Shown here one piece after another: positions 1 to 7,250 of a stretch of 8,871 nucleotides of DNA (within the stretch, counting starts at the first letter, position 1; each line of letters begins with the position of its first letter). The position numbers and the translations under genes were made by a program. The notes below the pieces were generated by a model. It made no database searches and was not told the origin of the DNA. It saw nothing but the letters and a program-made list of their open reading frames with translations. Origin of the DNA: Bacillota bacterium (GTDB lineage Bacteria > Bacillota > Clostridia > Peptostreptococcales > Anaerovoracaceae); the NCBI GenBank assembly GCA_017619985.1, contig JAFZRG010000210.1, positions 1 to 8,871 on the forward strand. The letters are read 5' to 3'.

Positions 1-2868
1 CTTCGCTTCGGGGGTATCTTCTTTTTCGAGCAGATCGCAAAGGGTATCTGCCGCCGTGCGTGACCCGTCGAAATCGTCGAATGCCGCGAGCCAGGCATCG
101 CAGGCTTCCTTCAGCTCGGGAGAAGCGGATGCGCTCAACGTTTCCACCTGCGCCTTGACGGCGTCTCTCTGCTGCTTGACGGACAGGAACATGCCGAGGC
201 AGAGCTCCGCGTTGTTCTCGAACAGGGAATTCGTCCACGCGGGGCCGAAACCGCGGCGGTTGACGGTATAGGGGATGCCGGGCATGGATGCGCCCCACGC
301 CTGCGAGCAGCCCGTGCCGTTCGCCCAGTAGACGCGCTCGCCGAAGAGCTGGGTCATCAGTTTCGCGTAAGGCGTCTCACCGCAGCCGGCGCAGGCGGCG
401 GAGAATTCCACGAGAGGCTGCTTGAACTGGCTGCCCTTCACCGTCCAGCGATCGAAGATCTCGCCCTTGTCGGAGAGCGACAGGACGTAGTCCCATTTCT
501 CTTTCTTGTCTTCCGTCAGCTCGGCGGGGACCATCTCCAGCGCGTGAGCCGGACAGCTCTCCGCGCAGCTTCCGCAGCTCGTGCAGTCGAAGTCCGAGAC
601 GGCGATGGCGTAGTGCAGGCCTTTCGCCGCACCCTTTGCCGGGGCGGTCGCAACGCCTGCCGGCGCGGCTGCTTTCTCTTCGTCATTGAGCAGGAACGGA
701 CGGATGACCGCGTGCGGGCACACGAGCGAGCAGCGGTTGCACTGGACGCACTTCTCGGCATCCCAGCGGGGCACCATCACGGCGATGCCGCGCTTTTCGT
801 ACGCGGTCAGGCCCAGGTCGATGTTGCCGTGTTCATAGCCCGCAAACGAGCTGACCGGCAGATCGTCGCCCTTCTGAGCGTTGATGGGGTTGAGGATACG
901 GCGCACGACGTCCGGCAGATCTTTCTGCGGTTCGGACTTTCCGGTCGCTTCGTTCAGCACCTGCACCGCCGCGTTCGGCGTATCGGGCAGATCCGCCCAT
1001 TCCGCCGGGATCGGCACCTGCACTACTTCCTTCGCGCCTGCTTCGATCGCGGCGACATTCCGCGCGATGACCTCATCACCCTTGGCGAAATAGGTCTTGC
1101 GTGCCGCGTCCTTCATCCGGTCGAGAGCTTCCTCCGCCGGGATGAGACCGGTGATCGCAAAGAACGCCGCCTGGAGCACGGTATTGGTGTGGCTTCCCAG
1201 GCCGAGGCGCATGGCGATCTCCGTGGCGTCGATGGTGTAGAAGCGGATGTTCTTGCGCGCCAGATAGCGCTTGACGTCGTTCGGCAGGTTCTCTTCCAGT
1301 TCCTTGCCCTTCCACTGGCAGTTGAGCAGGAAGATGCCGTTGGATTTGAGCTCGCTCACCATGTCGTACTGGCGGATATAGCTCTGGTTGTGGCAGGCGA
1401 CGAACTCCGCGCGCTTGACGAAATAGCTGCCCATGATGGGTTCCTTCGAGAAGCGCAGATGGGACTTCGTGATGCCGAACGATTTCTTGGCATCATATTC
1501 GAAATACGCCTGCGCGTACATCCCCGCCGCGTCGGCCAGGATGTGCACCGTGTTCTTGTTGGCGCCGACCGTACCGTCGCCGCCGAGGCCCCAGAATTTG
1601 CAGCGGAAGTTCTTGCCGCCGGAAACGCCGGAGACATGCGGCGCGTCCAGGGACAGGTGGGTCACGTCGTCGTTGATGCCGATCGTGAAGCTGTCCACAG
1701 GGTTTTCCGAAGCCAGGTTGTCGAACACCGCGAGGAGCTGATCCGGGTCGGTGTCCTTGGAGGAGAGGCCATAGCGGCCGCCGATGATCCGGAAGCTCCG
1801 CCCCGTCTTGACCGCGGCCGTGCAGACGTCCGCAAACAGCGGTTCGCCCGCCGAACCCATGTCCTTGCAGCGGTCGAGCACCGCGATGCGCTTGACGCTC
1901 TGCGGGATCGCTGCCATGAGCTTTTCCGCGGAGAACGGCCTATACAGATGCACCTGCACGAAACCGACCTTCCGCCCGTGGGCATTGAGATAGTTCGTTG
2001 CGAGACGCGCGACACCGCTGACGGAGCCCATGGCGATGACGATGTCTGTCGCCTCCGGGTCACCGTAATAGTTGAACAGCTGATAGTTCTTGCCGGTGAG
2101 GGCGTTGATCTTTTCAAAATATTTTTCCACGATGCCGGGGACCGCGTCGTAGAAGAGATTGTTGGCTTCGCGGATCTGGAAATAGACGTCCGGGTTCTGC
2201 ACGGTATTGCGCAGCACGGGATGTTCCGGGTTGAGCGCGTCAGCCTTGAACGCCTCCAGCGCCTCGCGGTCGACCATATCGACCAGCGCCTGTTCGTCGA
2301 TCATCTCCACTGTGGCCAGCTCATGGCTCGTGCGGAAGCCGTCGAAGAAGTGCATGAACGGTACGCGGGATTCCAGCGCGGCCAGATGCGGCACGGCAGC
2401 CAGATCCAGGACTTCCTGAACGTCCCCCGTGGAAAGCATGGCGAAACCGCAGGCGCGGCAGTCCATGACGTCGCTGTGGTCGCCGAAGATGCTCATCGCG
2501 TGCGTGCCGACGGTGCGTGCGGCCACGTGCATGACCGCGGGCAGCCGTTCGCCCGCGATGCGGTGCAGCACCGGGATCATCAGCATCAGGCCCTGGCTGG
2601 ACGTGAACGTCGTGGCGAGAGCGCCTGCCTGGAGCGCTCCGTGCACCGCGCCGATCGCACCGGCTTCGCTCTGCATCTCCTGGAGCCGCACGGTCTGTCC
2701 GAACAGGTTTTTCCGGCCTGCGGCGGACATGACGTCGGTATGTTCTGCCATGGGGGAAGACGGAGTGATCGGATAGATCGCGGCGATCTCCGTGAAATTG
2801 TAGGCGATGCGGGCGGCAGCTTCGTTGCCGTCCATCGTCACGAGCGTTTTTCTCTTCTCTTCAGACAT
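1..2868 (-). CDS. nifJ: Pyruvate:ferredoxin (flavodoxin) oxidoreductase, 3' end outside window
   Basis: This encodes the single-chain cytoplasmic PFOR, which oxidatively decarboxylates pyruvate with CoA to acetyl-CoA and CO2 and reduces ferredoxin, using thiamine diphosphate and three [4Fe-4S] clusters. The frame is open for 956 codons from ATG at 2868 to the window edge. The family is usually about 1170-1200 residues, so roughly 220 C-terminal residues are missing here. Visible in order: the pyruvate-binding YPITPSSPMAEH (about 32-43); QEMQSEAGAIGAVHGAL (63-79); the gamma-type domain with WGLGGDGTVGANKN near 425; a two-cluster ferredoxin domain with CVQCNRCSLVCP (Cys707, 710, 713, 717) and CTSCGSCAESCP (Cys762, 765, 768, 772); and CAGCGETPYAKL (826-837), start of the TPP domain, with its cluster cysteines 826 and 829. 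A GGAAG ribosome binding site precedes the ATG. It starts 23 bases after the upstream gene with no visible promoter between, so it is probably the third gene of the T-box operon. Substrate is pyruvate by family resemblance; a related 2-oxoacid cannot be excluded. Confidence 0.95.
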   Translation of the reverse strand, partial: MSEEKRKTLVTMDGNEAAARIAYNFTEIAAIYPITPSSPMAEHTDVMSAAGRKNLFGQTVRLQEMQSEAGAIGAVHGALQAGALATTFTSSQGLMLMIPVLHRIAGERLPAVMHVAARTVGTHAMSIFGDHSDVMDCRACGFAMLSTGDVQEVLDLAAVPHLAALESRVPFMHFFDGFRTSHELATVEMIDEQALVDMVDREALEAFKADALNPEHPVLRNTVQNPDVYFQIREANNLFYDAVPGIVEKYFEKINALTGKNYQLFNYYGDPEATDIVIAMGSVSGVARLATNYLNAHGRKVGFVQVHLYRPFSAEKLMAAIPQSVKRIAVLDRCKDMGSAGEPLFADVCTAAVKTGRSFRIIGGRYGLSSKDTDPDQLLAVFDNLASENPVDSFTIGINDDVTHLSLDAPHVSGVSGGKNFRCKFWGLGGDGTVGANKNTVHILADAAGMYAQAYFEYDAKKSFGITKSHLRFSKEPIMGSYFVKRAEFVACHNQSYIRQYDMVSELKSNGIFLLNCQWKGKELEENLPNDVKRYLARKNIRFYTIDATEIAMRLGLGSHTNTVLQAAFFAITGLIPAEEALDRMKDAARKTYFAKGDEVIARNVAAIEAGAKEVVQVPIPAEWADLPDTPNAAVQVLNEATGKSEPQKDLPDVVRRILNPINAQKGDDLPVSSFAGYEHGNIDLGLTAYEKRGIAVMVPRWDAEKCVQCNRCSLVCPHAVIRPFLLNDEEKAAAPAGVATAPAKGAAKGLHYAIAVSDFDCTSCGSCAESCPAHALEMVPAELTEDKKEKWDYVLSLSDKGEIFDRWTVKGSQFKQPLVEFSAACAGCGETPYAKLMTQLFGERVYWANGTGCSQAWGASMPGIPYTVNRRGFGPAWTNSLFENNAELCLGMFLSVKQQRDAVKAQVETLSASASPELKEACDAWLAAFDDFDGSRTAADTLCDLLEKEDTPEAK

Positions 2869-2891
2869 GTTTTCTTCCTTTTCTGTCGGTT

Positions 2892-5375
2892 CTACTTCGA
2901 AAGCCCGAGTTCCCGGGCCGCTTCTTCGCGCATCTTGTATTTCAGGATCTTCCCTGCGGCGTTCATGGGGAAGGAGTCTACAAAACGAATATACCGCGGC
3001 ACCTTGTGTCTGGCAAGCCTTTCGACGCAGTATTCGCGGAGTTCCGGTTCGGATACGCTCTCGCCCTCCTTGAGGATGATGCAGGCCATGGCTTCTTCGC
3101 CGTACTTCTCGTCGGGCACGCCGATGACCTGGACGTCCCGCACGGCCGGGTGGGTGTACAGGAACTCCTCGATCTCGCGCGGATACAGGTTCTCGCCGCC
3201 GCGGATGATCATATCCTTCAGGCGGCCGGTGATCCGGTAATTCCCGTTCTCATCCCGGCAGGCGAGGTCTCCGGAGTGGAGCCAGCCGTCCTTGTCGATG
3301 GTCTCTCTTGTGGCCTCGGGCATCTTGTAGTAGCCCTTCATCTGGTTGTAGCCCTTGGCGCAGAATTCGCCGTTGACCCCGGGAGGCACTTCCTTGCCCG
3401 TCTCCGGGTCGATGACCTTGCACAGCACGTGCGGGAAGCTGTAGCCCACCGTCTCCGTGCGCACGTCGAGCGGGTCCGTCCACGCGGACATGGTGTTGCC
3501 GGGGGCGGTCTCCGTCTGGCCGTACACGCTGATGATGCCGGTCATGTTCATCTCGTCGGGCTGGGCAGCACGCCGCATGAGCTCGGGCGGGCAGCCGGAG
3601 CCGGCCATGATGCCGGTGCGCATATAGGAAAAGTCCGTCTTGCGGTAATCGGGGTGGTTGAACATGGCGATGAACATCGTCGGCACCCCGTTGAAGCAGG
3701 TGATCTTCTCCTGGTTGATACAGGCCAGGGACGATTTGGCGGAGAAATACGGCAGCGGACACATGGTCGCGCCGTGGGTCATGGAGCTCGTCATGCTCAG
3801 CACCATGCCGAAGCAGTGGAACATGGGCACCTGGATCATCATGCGGTCCGCCGTGCTCAGACCCATGCGGTCGCCGATGCACTTGCCGTTGTTCACGACG
3901 TTGTAATGGGTCAGCATGACCCCCTTCGGGAAGCCCGTCGTGCCGGACGTATACTGCATGTTGCACACGTCGTCCGGACGGACAAGGGACGCGAGACGCG
4001 CGGTCTCCTCGGGCGGGACCATGTCCGCGCGGGCCATGGCTTCTTCGAAGGTCAGGCAGCCGTTCTGCCGGAAGCCGCAGGTGATGACGTTGCGCAGGAA
4101 CGGCAGGCGCTTGCAGTGCAGCGGCGCGCCGGACTTGCTTTTGGCGATCTCCGGGCACAGCTCGTTGATGATGGCGGAATAGTCGCTGTCGAGCGCGTGG
4201 TCGATCATGACGAGCGTGTGCGTATCCGACTGGCGGAGCAGGTACTCCGCCTCGTGGATCTTGTACGCGGTGTTCATGGTGACCAGCACAGCGCCGATCC
4301 GGCAGCAGGCCCAGAACGTGATGTACCAGGCAGGGATATTCGTGCACCAGACCGTGACCTTGTAGCCCGGTTTGACGCCGAGCGAAACGAGCGCGCGGGC
4401 GAAGCGGTCCACGTCCTCGCGGAATTCTTCGTAGGTCCTGGTGTAGTTGAGCGTGGTGTATTTGAAGCAGTACTGGTCCGGGAACTCCTCGGCCATGCGG
4501 TCGAGCACCTGGGGGAAGGTGAGGTCGATAAGCTCGTCCTTCTTCCAGACGTAGCGGCCCGTGCCGTCGTGATTGTAGAACAGGCCCTTCTCGCGCTTCA
4601 TGGAGCGTTCGAAGCGGTGCATGTAGTTGACGAAGTGCGGGAAGATGATCTCGCGGTCCGTGAGCTCTTCGAGCCAGAGGGGCTTCCACTCGAGGGAGAC
4701 GAAGCCGCTGTAGTCCACGCTTTCCAGCGCGTCCATGACCTCGCCCACAGGGAAATTGCCTTCTCCGATGAGTTCGTAATCTTCCGGGCTGCTGCTGTCG
4801 CGCAGATGCACGTGCTTGACGTACGCGCCGAGGTTCGTGATGGTCTGCGCGGGGGTTTCGCCGCAGTCGCGGTAGGGATGATGCACGTCCCAGAGCACCG
4901 CCAGCTGGTCGCAGGCGAAATCGTCGAGCAGAGCTCGGAGCCTCTCGGTGGAGGAGAACAGGCCGCAGGTCTTGATGAGCAGCGTGATGCCCAGTTCTTC
5001 CGCCAGCGGGATGAGGCCCGTGAGGGTCTCGACCGCTTTCTGAGGGTCATCCCCGGAGGCCCAGACAGCGCAGTACGGCGCGCGCATGTCGCTCGCGAGG
5101 CGCATTTCGGCGCGCAGCTCGTCGAGCGCCTCTTCGCTGCAGCAGGAGAGGTCCTTGGCGCTGTCGAAGCAGGGGATGCACAGATCCCGCTCCCGCAGAG
5201 CGCGGTACGTCGAAGCGACGGCGTACGTATGGAACGGACCGCCGCGGTCGGTGAGTTCGGGAGCGGCTGAGACGTGGTAGAATTCCACGCCGCCGAAGCC
5301 CATCTCCACCGCCGTATCGAGGAGTTCCTGCCAGGTCAGATCGCGCCAGCCGCGCGTGGAAAAGGAAAGCTTCAT
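2892..5375 (-). CDS. Fusion: xylose isomerase-like TIM barrel + AMP-forming acyl-CoA ligase
   Basis: One uninterrupted 827-residue frame joins two enzymes. Residues 1 to about 258 resemble the sugar phosphate isomerase/epimerase (AP endonuclease 2) TIM barrel: STRGW near the start, GFGGVEFY (26-33), LWDVHHPYR (161-169), KHVHLRD (187-193), SLEWKP (227-232). Residues from about 259 to 827 form an ANL-superfamily acyl-CoA synthetase, which activates a carboxylic acid with ATP to an acyl-adenylate and then an acyl-CoA: YTSGTTGFPKGVMLTHYN (475-492), VPMFHCFGM (516-524), YGQTE (618-622), GWLHSGD (697-703), ITGRLKDMIIRGGEN (715-729), and NAAGKILKYKMRE (805-817) with the adenylation lysine Lys809. 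The acid substrate is not predictable; the ligase is closest in look to medium-chain or CaiC/FadK-like enzymes. A GAGGAGG site precedes ATG 5375. The ATG overlaps the upstream TGA (ATGA), implying translational coupling. The barrel position where I expect a metal-binding Glu is Lys135. An internal Met259 begins the ligase part but lacks a clear ribosome binding site, so I read this as a true fusion. Confidence 0.9.
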   Translation of the reverse strand: MKLSFSTRGWRDLTWQELLDTAVEMGFGGVEFYHVSAAPELTDRGGPFHTYAVASTYRALRERDLCIPCFDSAKDLSCCSEEALDELRAEMRLASDMRAPYCAVWASGDDPQKAVETLTGLIPLAEELGITLLIKTCGLFSSTERLRALLDDFACDQLAVLWDVHHPYRDCGETPAQTITNLGAYVKHVHLRDSSSPEDYELIGEGNFPVGEVMDALESVDYSGFVSLEWKPLWLEELTDREIIFPHFVNYMHRFERSMKREKGLFYNHDGTGRYVWKKDELIDLTFPQVLDRMAEEFPDQYCFKYTTLNYTRTYEEFREDVDRFARALVSLGVKPGYKVTVWCTNIPAWYITFWACCRIGAVLVTMNTAYKIHEAEYLLRQSDTHTLVMIDHALDSDYSAIINELCPEIAKSKSGAPLHCKRLPFLRNVITCGFRQNGCLTFEEAMARADMVPPEETARLASLVRPDDVCNMQYTSGTTGFPKGVMLTHYNVVNNGKCIGDRMGLSTADRMMIQVPMFHCFGMVLSMTSSMTHGATMCPLPYFSAKSSLACINQEKITCFNGVPTMFIAMFNHPDYRKTDFSYMRTGIMAGSGCPPELMRRAAQPDEMNMTGIISVYGQTETAPGNTMSAWTDPLDVRTETVGYSFPHVLCKVIDPETGKEVPPGVNGEFCAKGYNQMKGYYKMPEATRETIDKDGWLHSGDLACRDENGNYRITGRLKDMIIRGGENLYPREIEEFLYTHPAVRDVQVIGVPDEKYGEEAMACIILKEGESVSEPELREYCVERLARHKVPRYIRFVDSFPMNAAGKILKYKMREEAARELGLSK

Positions 5376-6784
5376 ACGTTGCCCTCCTCATAGATGATCT
5401 TGTTGACCGCGCTCACGTAGGCGCGGATGGAGGAACCGATGATATCCGTGGAGATACCGCGGCCGGAGAACAGTCTGCCGTTCGCGCCGCGGAGACGGAC
5501 GATGGTCTCGCCCATGGCCTCGCGCCCTTCCGTAACGGCATGGACCTGAAGGTCGTCCAGCTCGAAGTGGCGTCCCACGATCTGCTCGATGGCCAGGAAG
5601 GAGGCGTCGACAGGACCGTCGCCCACGGCGAGGCCGTCCAGCACCTGCCCGTCCTTTTCCATGCGGATATGGCTCGTGGCGGTGATGACGTTGCCGGAGT
5701 TGATGACGTAGCTCTGCACTTTATATGTCTGCGGCACCTGCATCGCCGCGGAGGCGACGATGGTATCGAGTTCCTTGATGCCGACGGATTCTTTCTTCGC
5801 GGCGATCCGGGTGAATGCATTGTAGACGTTGACCGCGTCTTCCTCGCTCAGGTCGTAGCCGATCCCGGCCACGGCCTTCATCACGGCGGCCATGTCGTCG
5901 TGGATGGTCAGCACGGCGTCGGATTCGTCGTGTACGGAGGAATCATACGCGGATCTTCCCCGTTTGGCCTCGCCCATGCGGCGGATCTGAGTGACCGTGC
6001 GGCGGAGCTCCGTGTCCCGGACGGGACAGGTCACGCCGTATTCGCTGCCTCTGGTCTTCAGGATGTACACGAGGGTCTCCAGAGAAGCGGTGAAATCTCC
6101 GCAGGCGGCGGTCTTCACTTCGTCCGCCCCGGCCAGCACGGCCGAAACGGCACAGGCATCCGCCAGGAACAGCTCGTTGGAGATCTTGACGCCGAGGCGC
6201 ACGTGTTCCGGCAGCGCTTCGCGCGCGGACCGGACAGAATCGTGAAACTCATCCGGCAGCAGATTGCCTGCGGTATCGCAGATGGTCACGACGGACGCGC
6301 CGGCCTCCACCGCGGCGTCGATGATCTTGCGGAGAAATTCCGGCTCGCTGCGTCCGGCGTCCTCCGCCACGAATTCGACCTCGCCGCAGACGGCCTTCGC
6401 CGCTGCGACCTGCTCCTTCACTTTTTCCAGAACGGCCGAGGGCTTCAGCCGGCAGATGTATTCCATCTGCACGGTACTGACGGGCGCGACGACCTGCAGG
6501 CGGGCTTTTCTCGCTTCTTTGAGCGCGCTCCAGGTGACCTCGACAGAATCCTCTTCCGTCAGGGAGAGAGGCGCAGCGATCACGCTGTCGCGAACGGCGC
6601 TGGCCAGCGATTTGATGAGAAGGCTGTCCGTGCGGCGGTTGACGATGGGGGCGGTCTCGATCACGGGGACCCCCACGCGGTCGAGCAGCTTCGCCAGTTC
6701 GATCTTTTCCCGGAAACTGAAGGCGATGCCTCCGGCTTCCGCGGGCTGTTTCATGGTAATGTCGCTGAGAAAGATATTCCTCAT
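5372..6784 (-). CDS. LeuA-like protein (isopropylmalate/homocitrate synthase family) with substituted active site
   Basis: A 470-residue protein with the layout of 2-isopropylmalate synthase: an N-terminal HMGL-type TIM barrel (about 1-280), a linker, and a C-terminal LeuA allosteric/dimerisation domain (about 350-466) with GDGPVDASFLAIEQIVG (388-404), VTEGREAMGETIVRLR (417-432) and GRGISTDIIGSSIRAY (441-456). The barrel keeps ICDTAGNLLPDEF (168-180). However, the usual DTTLRDGEQ motif reads DITMKQPAE (8-16), losing the conserved Arg-Asp, and the usual HxHND metal motif reads KISNE (200-204), losing both histidines. It is therefore unlikely to catalyse the ordinary Claisen condensation of acetyl-CoA with a 2-oxoacid. 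A leucine-sensing regulatory or different enzymatic role is possible, and automated annotation as leuA would probably mislead. ATG 6784 follows AAAGGAG (6794-6800) at a good distance. The gene directly follows a T-box leader and is translationally coupled to the next gene by a 4-base overlap. Comparable clostridial proteins exist in my memory, so the change is probably a family trait, not local decay; unverified. Confidence 0.85.
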   Translation of the reverse strand: MRNIFLSDITMKQPAEAGGIAFSFREKIELAKLLDRVGVPVIETAPIVNRRTDSLLIKSLASAVRDSVIAAPLSLTEEDSVEVTWSALKEARKARLQVVAPVSTVQMEYICRLKPSAVLEKVKEQVAAAKAVCGEVEFVAEDAGRSEPEFLRKIIDAAVEAGASVVTICDTAGNLLPDEFHDSVRSAREALPEHVRLGVKISNELFLADACAVSAVLAGADEVKTAACGDFTASLETLVYILKTRGSEYGVTCPVRDTELRRTVTQIRRMGEAKRGRSAYDSSVHDESDAVLTIHDDMAAVMKAVAGIGYDLSEEDAVNVYNAFTRIAAKKESVGIKELDTIVASAAMQVPQTYKVQSYVINSGNVITATSHIRMEKDGQVLDGLAVGDGPVDASFLAIEQIVGRHFELDDLQVHAVTEGREAMGETIVRLRGANGRLFSGRGISTDIIGSSIRAYVSAVNKIIYEEGNV

Positions 6785-6820
6785 TCTTATATACTCCTTT
6801 GGTTTTTGGCGCGGGGCGAT

Positions 6821-6857
6821 AAAAAATCCCCGAAGCCGTGAGTAACAGCTTCAGGGA
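6821..6857 (-). terminator. Rho-independent terminator of the T-box leader
   Basis: On the minus strand TCCCTGAAGC (6857-6848) pairs with GCTTCGGGGA (6836-6827), a 10-bp stem with one G-T pair and an 11-base loop, followed by six T (6826-6821). The CCCT on its 5' arm is the same segment that closes the antiterminator with AGGG of the T-box, so the two structures exclude each other. The terminator ends about 37 bases before the first start codon, leaving room for the AAAGGAG ribosome binding site. Confidence 0.93.
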
Positions 6858-7102
6858 CGAAATCACAAAATTCCGCGGTACCACCCTGATTCCTCTGAAA
6901 AAGAGACACCTCTCGGACTCCATCAAGTCCATGGCCTGTAACGGGGCCTACCGGATCCAACTACTTGCGGCGCTTTCGCGGGACCTGCTCTGGAGTCAGA
7001 TGCCTGTGACCTTCGGTACCGGCTCGCACCACCCGCCGGCTCTCTGAAACGCTCGTGTCACGGCAATTCTCCGTCTTCGCATTTGCCTTTCTTGAAGAAA
7101 GT
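6821..7102 (-). promoter_or_regulatory. T-box riboswitch leader (probably tRNA-Leu responsive)
   Basis: The leader RNA binds a specific tRNA; the uncharged form stabilises an antiterminator and switches on the operon. Its hallmark AGGGTGGTACCGCG is exact at 6887-6874. The antiterminator folds as AGGG/CCCT (6887-6884 with 6856-6853), a 7-base bulge TGGTACC, then GCGGAA/TTTCGT (6876-6871 with 6862-6857). Stem I is visible: GGAG/CTCC (7072-7069 with 6995-6992), TGCCGTGAC with GTCACAGGCA (7065-7057 with 7010-7001, one bulged A), an AGAGA bulge (7045-7041), and a distal stem GCCGGC/GCCGGT (7040-7035 with 7023-7018) around a GGGTGGTGCGA loop. The conserved CCGTTACAG (6943-6935) and GTCCGAGAGGTGTC also fit. 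The 3' side of the specifier loop reads TCTGA, giving CTG (Leu) followed by A as the best codon at 6999-6997; GTC (7010-7008) and ATC (7001-6999) are alternatives. The bulge TGGT (6883-6880) demands discriminator base A, which suits Leu, Ile or Val but not Gly or Ser. The 5' end is inferred from the promoter. Confidence 0.95.
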
Positions 7103-7108
7103 TGTTTC

Positions 7109-7138
7109 ATTAAACCATAAAACCGGCGTATTTGTCAA
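7109..7138 (-). promoter_or_regulatory. Sigma-70-type promoter of the T-box operon
   Basis: The minus strand has a perfect -35 TTGACA (7138-7133), an 18-base spacer, and a -10 TTTAAT (7114-7109, 5 of 6 to consensus). The expected transcript start is near 7102, just ahead of a short self-complementary CTTTCTTCAAGAAAG (7101-7087) and the T-box Stem I. No other promoter was seen before any of the three minus-strand genes. Confidence 0.75.
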
Positions 7139-7167
7139 GTGTTTTCAACAAATTATATCCCTTCCGG

Positions 7168-7196
7168 TTCACTGATCCGCGCCGTACTGGTATAAT
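7168..7196 (+). promoter_or_regulatory. Extended -10 promoter of the M29 aminopeptidase gene
   Basis: A perfect -10 TATAAT (7191-7196) is preceded by the extended element TGG (7188-7190) and, 17 bases further up, by a weak -35 TTCACT (7168-7173, 4 of 6). Transcription would begin near 7203, giving a leader of about 48 bases with an AAAGGAG ribosome binding site at 7237-7243. The promoter diverges from that of the T-box operon; their -35 elements are about 29 bases apart, so one bound regulator could affect both. Confidence 0.75.
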
Positions 7197-7250
7197 CGTC
7201 TGGGACGGCCGGACAGCCGCCCGCAGAATACAAAACAAAGGAGCAAACGA

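Noticed and set aside
544..3240. A very long plus-strand open frame (898 codons) opposite nifJ and the end of the fusion gene.
   Set aside because: It runs antisense to two genes with unmistakable motifs, crosses their junction, is rich in Arg, His, Val and Asp as expected from the reverse of GC-biased codons, and shows no recognisable domain.
4599..4601. Internal ATG (Met259) as a separate start for the acyl-CoA ligase.
   Set aside because: The frame is continuous from the barrel and no purine-rich ribosome binding site stands at the right distance, although a minor internal start cannot be excluded.
3006..5270. A 754-codon plus-strand open frame opposite the fusion gene.
   Set aside because: Same compositional shadow effect; no domain, no convincing ribosome binding site, and the opposite strand encodes a complete set of ligase motifs.
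5540..6841. A 433-codon plus-strand open frame opposite the LeuA-like gene.
   Set aside because: It runs into the T-box terminator region and mirrors the codon pattern of the opposite gene; no protein family is recognisable.
6838..7047. A small plus-strand open frame of 69 codons between the divergent genes.
   Set aside because: It lies wholly over the antisense of the T-box leader, whose conserved structure explains the sequence, and it has no ribosome binding site.
7087..7101. Short self-complementary CTTTCTTCAAGAAAG at the presumed 5' end of the T-box transcript, considered as an operator.
   Set aside because: It is short, lies downstream of the -10 element and is more simply a 5' RNA hairpin; there is no second copy to support a binding site.
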